From assembly GCF_051660745.1 (NCBI RefSeq), contig NZ_JBOFQF010000042.1, positions 248,001 to 312,000 of the forward strand: a stretch of DNA of 64,000 bases, in the 5' to 3' direction. Numbering within the stretch: position 1 is the stretch's first letter; each line of letters opens with the position of its first letter. The notes under the pieces were generated by a model. The model was given only the letters and a program-made list of their open reading frames with translations, was not told the DNA's origin and did not search any database. Shown piece after piece: positions 59,005 to 64,000 of this stretch. The DNA is from Segniliparus sp051660745. GTDB taxonomy: Bacteria > Actinomycetota > Actinomycetes > Mycobacteriales > Mycobacteriaceae. Both the position numbers and the translations under genes were made by a program.

Positions 59005-60159
59005 ATGAAAACTCTCGCGGCAGTGTTGCGCCAGGAGCGCGAGCCACGTCCGTACGCGTCTTCGCGGCCGCTGCGGCTCGAAGAGCTCGACCTCGCCGAT
59101 CCCGGCCCGCACGAGCTCGCCGTCCGGATCGAGGCCGCGGGCGTCTGCCATTCCGACCTCTCCGTCATCAACGGGCATCGCCCGCGCCCGTTGCCGATGG
59201 CGCTCGGCCACGAGGCTGCCGGAGTCGTGACCGCCGTCGGCTCGGACGTGCAAGACGTGCGGGAGGGCGACCACGTCGTGCTCGTCTTCATGCCAAGCTG
59301 CGGGGCCTGTCCCGCCTGCGCTGCGAAGAAGCCCACCCTGTGCGTGCCCGCCGCGAAAGCCAACGGCGCGGGCTCCCTCCTCTCCGGGGCGCGCAGGCTC
59401 GTGGGCGGGCGGGGCGAGTCGGTGCACCACCATCTCGGGGTGTCCGCGTTCGCCGAGCACGCCGTCGTGGACCGCTCCTCTGCCGTGGTGGTCGACCCGG
59501 ATCTGCCGCTGGACATCGCCGCGCTGTTCGGCTGCGCGATGCTCACCGGCTTCGGCGCGGTCCGCAACACCGCCGCCGTCAAGGCGGGCGAGAGCGTGGC
59601 CGTCATCGGCCTCGGCGGAGTCGGCCTGGCCGCTGTGCTCGGCGCGAAGGCCGCGCAGGCAGGCCCTGTCGTCGCGATCGACCCGGTCCCGGCGAAACGC
59701 GCGCTGGCGCTCGAGCTCGGCGCGAGCCATGCCGTCGCGCCAGAAGACGCGGTCGCCGCCATCCTGGAGGCCACCGGCGGGCTCGGCGTTCGCTGGGCGT
59801 TCGAGGCCGTCGGCTCGACCGGGGCAATGCGGCAGGCCTTCGAGCTCGCGGGCAGGGGCGGCGCGGCGGTGTTCATCGGCCTCCCGCCGTCCACCGCCGA
59901 GCTGACGCTGCCCGCCGTCTCCTTCGTCGGCGAGTCGAAATCCGCGATCGGCTCCTATATGGGCTCCGCGAACCCGCAGGAGGACATCCCCTTCCTCGTC
60001 GGCCTCTGGCGCGCTGGCGCGCTGCCCGTTGAGAAACTGAAGAGCCACACCATCGCGCTCGCCGACCTCAACGAGGCGATGGACCGCCTCGCGGACGGGG
60101 CCGCCGTGCGGCAGATAGTCCTTCCACACAGCGCGCTCCCCCACGGGGGGCTCTCATGA
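59005..60159 (+). CDS. Zinc-dependent alcohol dehydrogenase
   Basis: The 384-residue MDR enzyme has the catalytic zinc ligands in GVCHSD and GHEAAG, the structural zinc motif CGACPACAAKKPTLC (Cys-x2-Cys-x2-Cys-x7-Cys), and the Rossmann motif GLGGVG. The Asp after strand 2 (AIDPV) suggests NAD. Substrate is unknown. It overlaps the thioesterase gene by four bases (ATGA), so both may act on one acyl substrate. Confidence 0.92.
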   Translation: MKTLAAVLRQEREPRPYASSRPLRLEELDLADPGPHELAVRIEAAGVCHSDLSVINGHRPRPLPMALGHEAAGVVTAVGSDVQDVREGDHVVLVFMPSCGACPACAAKKPTLCVPAAKANGAGSLLSGARRLVGGRGESVHHHLGVSAFAEHAVVDRSSAVVVDPDLPLDIAALFGCAMLTGFGAVRNTAAVKAGESVAVIGLGGVGLAAVLGAKAAQAGPVVAIDPVPAKRALALELGASHAVAPEDAVAAILEATGGLGVRWAFEAVGSTGAMRQAFELAGRGGAAVFIGLPPSTAELTLPAVSFVGESKSAIGSYMGSANPQEDIPFLVGLWRAGALPVEKLKSHTIALADLNEAMDRLADGAAVRQIVLPHSALPHGGLS

Positions 60160-60584
60160 CCGAAGCCCTCCCCTCGTTCCCGACGCGCTGGCCGGTGCCG
60201 ACGCGCTGGGCCGACAACGACCACTACGGGCACGTGAACAACGTGGCCTACTACTCGTATTTCGACACGGCGGTGAACGCCTGGCTGATGAGCGCCACCG
60301 GCATGGACACCCGCGAGCTGCCCGCCATCGGCGTCGTCGCCGAGACCTCCTGCCGCTTCCTTCGCCAGATCAGTTTCCCCGACCAGTTGGAGGTCGGCGT
60401 CGCCTGCGAGAAGCTCGGGAACCGCAGCGTCGTGTACCGGCTCGCCGTCTTCCGCGCCGGGGAGGACGAGCCCGCCGCCCTCGGCCGCTTCGTGCACGTC
60501 TACGTCGACGAGCAGACCCGCCAGCCCGTCCCCGTCCCCGAGCCGATCCGAGCGGCGGTGCAGGGGCTGATCAACGGCGCCTAG
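60156..60584 (+). CDS. 4-hydroxybenzoyl-CoA-type thioesterase
   Basis: The 142-residue hotdog protein has the signature RWADNDHYGHVNNVAYYSYFD, quoted as RWADNDHYGHVNNV, with the catalytic Asp early in the helix. It hydrolyses acyl-CoA. It is translationally coupled to the alcohol dehydrogenase and overlaps holA on the other strand by four bases. Confidence 0.9.
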   Translation: MTEALPSFPTRWPVPTRWADNDHYGHVNNVAYYSYFDTAVNAWLMSATGMDTRELPAIGVVAETSCRFLRQISFPDQLEVGVACEKLGNRSVVYRLAVFRAGEDEPAALGRFVHVYVDEQTRQPVPVPEPIRAAVQGLINGA

Positions 60585-61582
60585 GCGCTGCGGGCGAGGT
60601 TCGCGAGTTCGCGGACGGCACGCTCCACGGCGAATTCGACATCCGCCGCCGCGCCCTTGACATCCGCGTTGAGCCCGGCCACGAGGCGCAGCGCCCGGTC
60701 CGCCCGGCCCAAGGCCGATCGCTCCGCCTTGCCGCCGGAGCTCCAGATCCGCCATTGCGCCTGAATCTTTTTGGCCCGCCACGGCGGCATGCCGAGGCTC
60801 GACGCGAGCGCTTCGGGGCTCGCCCGCCCAGCGGCCCCGACCCTGGCGAGCGAGAGCGCCGACTCGGCCAAAGCGTCCGCGATGAGGACGGGGGCGACCC
60901 CGCTGAGCAGCGCCCACCGGGCCGCCACGAGCGCGCCCTCGGTTTCCCCGGAGAACACGAGGTCCGCGATATCGAAACCGCTGACCTCCGCTTTCCCTTG
61001 GAAATATTGATGCACGGCCTCGACGTTCACCACGCCGCCAGTGTCGGAGGCGAGCTGCGAGCACGCCCTCGCGAGCTCTCGCAGATCAGAGCCGACCGAG
61101 TCCAGAAGGGCTTGGGCTGCCGCAGGAGGGACGCGCACCCCGTGCGCGCGGAATTCCGCGCGCACGAAGTCCAGCCGGTCCCCCGCCCGAGTCAACTTCG
61201 CGCAGTCGTGCGCCTGCGCCCCGAGCTCGCGCAGCGAGTTCACGAGAGGCCGGTTCCGCGCGGCTCCCGAGTGGCACACCACCAGGGTGACCGACTCGTC
61301 CTGCGCGCGGGCCAGATCGAGAATCCTCTCGCACGGCTCCGCGCCCGCCTGCTGCGCCTCGTCCAGGACGAGGACCCGCTGCTCGGCGAACAGCGAGGGG
61401 CTGGTCAGCTCTGCGAGCAGCGCGGCCGTCGCGTCGCCCGCCCGGAGCCGCGAGACCACCGGGGCCGCGACCGCTCCGCTTGAGAACATGTCCTGCGCGT
61501 GGGCTTCGCGGAGCACAACGGCGACCGCCCGCTCGACGAGCAAAGGCTCGTCGCCGAGCACGAGGTGCAGCCCTTGGGTCAC
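60581..61582 (-). CDS. holA: DNA polymerase III delta subunit
   Basis: The 333-residue clamp-loader subunit opens the beta clamp. The N-terminal part has LHLVLGDEPLLVERA and later SPSLFAEQRVLVLDEAQ, and the C-terminal collar domain has WRAKKIQAQWRIW, as in HolA of actinobacteria (Rv2413c). The start is a GTG that overlaps the fadD stop codon (GTGA), so this essential gene is translationally coupled to an acyl-CoA ligase gene. Confidence 0.93.
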   Translation of the reverse strand: MTQGLHLVLGDEPLLVERAVAVVLREAHAQDMFSSGAVAAPVVSRLRAGDATAALLAELTSPSLFAEQRVLVLDEAQQAGAEPCERILDLARAQDESVTLVVCHSGAARNRPLVNSLRELGAQAHDCAKLTRAGDRLDFVRAEFRAHGVRVPPAAAQALLDSVGSDLRELARACSQLASDTGGVVNVEAVHQYFQGKAEVSGFDIADLVFSGETEGALVAARWALLSGVAPVLIADALAESALSLARVGAAGRASPEALASSLGMPPWRAKKIQAQWRIWSSGGKAERSALGRADRALRLVAGLNADVKGAAADVEFAVERAVRELANLARSA

Positions 61583-63597
61583 CCCTGCTGGGCAGCCGCT
61601 GCGGTCGTCCCTTCAGTCGCTGCCGCGTCGAGCACAGGCGGCTCGTCCTTCGGCTGCGGCTCGGCCTCCGCAGGAGCGGGCTTGGCAGGCTCCGGGGCCT
61701 CCGCTTTCGGAGCAGGGGCAGGGGCCTTGGCGGCTGGCGCCGTCACCTTCGGCGTCGGGGCCTTGGCAACAGGCGCGGCGGCCTTCGGCGCAGGCGCGGG
61801 CTTCGCCGCAACAGGCGCGGCGGCTTTCGGAGCCTCAGCCTTCGGCTCGGGCTTGACGGGCTCGGGCTTGACAGGCACGGGGGCTGCGGCCTTCGGAGCC
61901 TCAGCCTTCGGAGCCTCTTTCGCCTCGGCAGCCGCCTTGTTGTGCTCCTCCAGCAGCACGCGCCGCAACACCTTGCCTGTCTCGTTCCGAGGCAGCTTGT
62001 CGACGAACACGACCTCTTTCGGGACCTTGTACCGGGCCAGGTGCGCCTTGACGTGGCTCCGGACCCCGTCCTCGTCGAGGTCGGAATCCGCAGCCTTCGC
62101 CACATACGCCTTCAAGCGCTTGCCGAACTCGTCGTCGTCCACGCCGATGACGCAGACCTCGAAGACCTCGGGATGCTCGGTGAGCAGGTGCTCGACCTCT
62201 TGCGGGAAGACGTTCTCGCCGCCGGAGACGATCATGTCGTCGTCGCGCCCGTCGACGTAGAGCAGGCCCAAGTCGTCGAAGTGGCCCATGTCGCCGCTCG
62301 ACATCAGCCCGTCGATGATCTCCTTGTTGCGGCCGTCCGTGTAGCCGTTGAACGAGAGCAGGCTGCGCACGAAGATCCGGCCCTCTTTGAACGGCTCGGT
62401 GATCGGCTTGCCCTTCTCGTCCAAGAGCGCGAGCTTCACACCGACCGGGGCGCGGCCCGCCGTTCCCGGCGCGGCGCGCATCTCCCACGGCTGGGCGACC
62501 GTCGCGACCGCGACCTCGGTGGAGCCGTACAGGTTGTACAGGGTGTCGCCGAAGTGGTCCATGATCCGCGTCGAGAGGTCCGGGGAGAGCGCCGACCCTG
62601 CGGCGAAGATGACCTTGATGCTGCGCACGTCGTACTTGTCGAGCGTCTCTTTGGGCAGGTCGATGATCCGCTGGAGCATCGTCGGCACCACCACGAGCAC
62701 CTCGGCCTTGTGCTTCTCGATGAGCTGCAAGGTCTGCTCGGGGTTGAAGCGGCGCTGCAGGATGATCGTCTGGCGCAGCACGAGGGCGAGGGCGAACTGC
62801 GAGAGGCCCGTGCCGTGGAAGATCGGGGCGGGCACCAAGAAGCGCTGGCCGCCGCGCAGCGGGACCCGGTGCAGCAGCTGGGCCGAGCCGATCGGGCTGA
62901 CCTTGCCGCGGGGCGCGCCCTTCGGGGTGCCGGTGGTGCCGCTGGTGAGGAGGGTGAAGCCGCCGAGGTGGCCGGGCTTGGGCAGGTTCTCGCGGCTCTG
63001 GCCCGCGCTGACCGATTCGACAGTGGGCAGGCCCGCAATCGCGGCGGGGTCCTCGCCCCCGTCCCATGCCAGCGTGCGGAACACCTCCGGCGGCAGCTTC
63101 TCGATCATGCCCGCGAACTCGCTGTCGAACGCGATGGCCTTGCCGCCCTCGCGCTTCATGACGTCGACCAGCTGGGGCGCGGCGAAACCGGTGTTGAGCA
63201 ACAGCACCTTCACACCGATCTTCCCGGCCGCGACCAGCGTGAGCACCAGGCCCCGGTGGTTGCGCGAGAGCGAGCCGATGCTGTCGCCCGCCTTGAGGCC
63301 CTTGGCGGCCCAGCCGCGCGCCAGCGCGTTGGCCTGGGCGTTCATCTCTCCCCACGTGAGCGACCCGTGCTCGTCGATGAAGCCGACCTTGCTCGGCGTG
63401 AACGCGGCGTTGGCCGTCACAGCCGCCGCGATAGGGCCGACCGTGTCGATCCCGGCCAGCAGGCGCAACGAGTAGTCGGGGCGCGGGAGAGGCGCCAACG
63501 GAATGATCCCGGCACGAAGCCCGACCCCGACCGCGACAGCCGCGTCCTTCGCCAAGTCGACCAGAGAACGAACCTTGGAAGTCGCGCTCACCTGCAT
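61579..63597 (-). CDS. Long-chain acyl-CoA synthetase with Lys/Ala/Pro-rich tail
   Basis: The ~672-residue protein activates fatty acids. Motifs: LLTSGTTGTPKGAPRG (ATP loop), NLYGSTEVAVAT, YVDGRDDDMIVSGGENVFP and the C-terminal NETGKVLRRVL with the catalytic Lys. It resembles mycobacterial FadD12-type ligases. From residue ~555 a 118-residue low-complexity tail follows (61582-61935) made of Ala, Pro and Lys with repeats such as APKAAAPV; such tails occur in HBHA and histone-like proteins. The ATG at 63595-63597 has AAGGG six bases upstream. Confidence 0.92.
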   Translation of the reverse strand: MQVSATSKVRSLVDLAKDAAVAVGVGLRAGIIPLAPLPRPDYSLRLLAGIDTVGPIAAAVTANAAFTPSKVGFIDEHGSLTWGEMNAQANALARGWAAKGLKAGDSIGSLSRNHRGLVLTLVAAGKIGVKVLLLNTGFAAPQLVDVMKREGGKAIAFDSEFAGMIEKLPPEVFRTLAWDGGEDPAAIAGLPTVESVSAGQSRENLPKPGHLGGFTLLTSGTTGTPKGAPRGKVSPIGSAQLLHRVPLRGGQRFLVPAPIFHGTGLSQFALALVLRQTIILQRRFNPEQTLQLIEKHKAEVLVVVPTMLQRIIDLPKETLDKYDVRSIKVIFAAGSALSPDLSTRIMDHFGDTLYNLYGSTEVAVATVAQPWEMRAAPGTAGRAPVGVKLALLDEKGKPITEPFKEGRIFVRSLLSFNGYTDGRNKEIIDGLMSSGDMGHFDDLGLLYVDGRDDDMIVSGGENVFPQEVEHLLTEHPEVFEVCVIGVDDDEFGKRLKAYVAKAADSDLDEDGVRSHVKAHLARYKVPKEVVFVDKLPRNETGKVLRRVLLEEHNKAAAEAKEAPKAEAPKAAAPVPVKPEPVKPEPKAEAPKAAAPVAAKPAPAPKAAAPVAKAPTPKVTAPAAKAPAPAPKAEAPEPAKPAPAEAEPQPKDEPPVLDAAATEGTTAAAAQQG

Positions 63598-63730
63598 CAA
63601 TTCCCTTCTGTGCTTCCGGGGGCCCGAGCGGATCACGATGTGCGGGCAACCACATAACACGGTACCATCACCGTTTTGCTCGTGACACTGGTCTCTGCCT
63701 TTTGAATCAATTCCCAGAATGGATCAATTC

Positions 63731-63746
63731 CGGGCGGAAACGCCCG
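63731..63746 (-). terminator. Weak stem-loop after ctaB
   Basis: CGGGCG and CGCCCG with loop GAAA; six-bp stem just past the ctaB stop. The gap 63598-63751 also holds the fadD promoter region and three short ATCAATTCC repeats (63596, 63706, 63723). Confidence 0.35.
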
Positions 63747-63751
63747 CGAGG

Positions 63752-64000
63752 TCAGGACAGCAGGGAGGCGACGGTCGGCCAGGCCAGCGCGGAGTCCACC
63801 GCGAGCCCGACGAACACGGCGGCGAGATAGTTGTTCGACTGCAAGAACAGCCGGAAGGGGGTCACCGGGCGGCCGGCCGCGAGGCCCGCACTGAGCCGGT
63901 GCGCCTCGTAGAGGAACCATGCCCCCGCCAGGGCCGCGATTCCCGCGTACAGGAGGCCCGCGACCGGGACCAGGAGGAACGTCGTCGCGACGGTGGCCCA
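63752..64000 (-). CDS. ctaB: Protoheme IX farnesyltransferase, C-terminal part
   Basis: The gene enters from the right edge; only the last 82 codons are here. The reading WATVATTFLLVPVAG begins inside a membrane segment, and the end RLFLQSNNYLAAVFVGLAVDS is the conserved C-terminal helix of CtaB (F-x-S-N-x-Y-L), quoted here as RLFLQSNNYLAAVF. CtaB makes heme O for cytochrome oxidase. Assignment is by this C-terminus only. Confidence 0.82.
   Translation of the reverse strand, partial: WATVATTFLLVPVAGLLYAGIAALAGAWFLYEAHRLSAGLAAGRPVTPFRLFLQSNNYLAAVFVGLAVDSALAWPTVASLLS

Overview
The window is a high-GC actinobacterial chromosome segment. Its content and gene order point to the mycolic-acid order Mycobacteriales. 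Several small blocks match gene orders I know from Mycobacterium tuberculosis: tyrA / tadA-associated gene / tadA / tRNA-Ser (Rv3752c-3754); glnA2 / Hip1 hydrolase / panB / CYTH-CHAD (Rv2222c-2226); accE5 / maf / sseA / accA3 (Rv3281-3285); pth / rplY (Rv1014c-1015c); 5-FCL / galU / moeA / rimJ / Rv0996-like (Rv0992c-0996); rpsT / holA (Rv2412-2413c). These blocks are shuffled relative to each other, so this is a distant relative rather than a Mycobacterium. A Segniliparus-like genome would fit, but that is inference. Many genes start 6-8 bases after a TANNNT -10 box, the leaderless pattern common in this order. No rRNA, CRISPR array, prophage or intact insertion sequence was seen.

Layout. 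1-7.6 kb: flotillin (cut by the window edge), tyrA, the tadA pair, tRNA-Ser(CGA), two paralogous metal-dependent hydrolases around an SGNH esterase, and malate dehydrogenase with an odd in-frame repeat. 7.7-16.5 kb: glnA2, a Hip1-type secreted hydrolase, panB, proline iminopeptidase, an MpaB-type oxygenase, CYTH-CHAD protein and a PaaI-type thioesterase. 16.5-21.5 kb: rhomboid-like protein and the acyl-CoA carboxylase block accE-maf-sseA-accA3, without accD nearby. 21.5-26 kb: iron uptake efeU/efeO/efeB with two IdeR/DtxR-type boxes, interrupted by an oppositely oriented SDR gene. 26.1-28.4 kb: a Cys-Cys leader peptide ahead of cysteine dioxygenase and rhodanese, then pth and rplY. 28.6-35.5 kb: three tandem lipoproteins with a PknH-C-like domain, 5-FCL, galU, moeA, rimJ, a membrane protein and tRNA-Ala(CGC). 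35.6-39.4 kb: TetR, a DUF347 membrane protein, a cluster of short repeats, a secreted protein with four 45-residue repeats, and 1.1 kb of lower-GC DNA without a convincing gene.

39.4-46 kb: a polar amino-acid ABC transporter, two MmpS-like lipoproteins, lepA (apparently with an AUC start) and a divergent aquaporin-family channel. 46-52.5 kb: one long leftward run for acyl-CoA or steroid side-chain degradation (thiolase/lipid-transfer protein, SRPBCC, MaoC, SDR, acyl-CoA dehydrogenase) followed by three tandem F420-type quinone reductase paralogues. 52.6-54.4 kb: nsrR-hmp nitric oxide defence. 54.6-58.2 kb: circularly permuted ATP-grasp, alpha-E and transglutaminase-like genes; the last lacks its catalytic Cys and His. 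58.4-64 kb: rpsT with a duplicated 3' end and terminator, a zinc alcohol dehydrogenase with a thioesterase, holA coupled to a long-tailed FadD, and the 3' end of ctaB.

The most useful leads are the cysteine leader peptide, the AUC start of lepA, the inactive transglutaminase in the ATP-grasp/alpha-E set, the lysine/alanine/proline tail on FadD, and several small duplications and minisatellites that touch stop codons or coding sequence. I did not find one clear new defence or mobile system.
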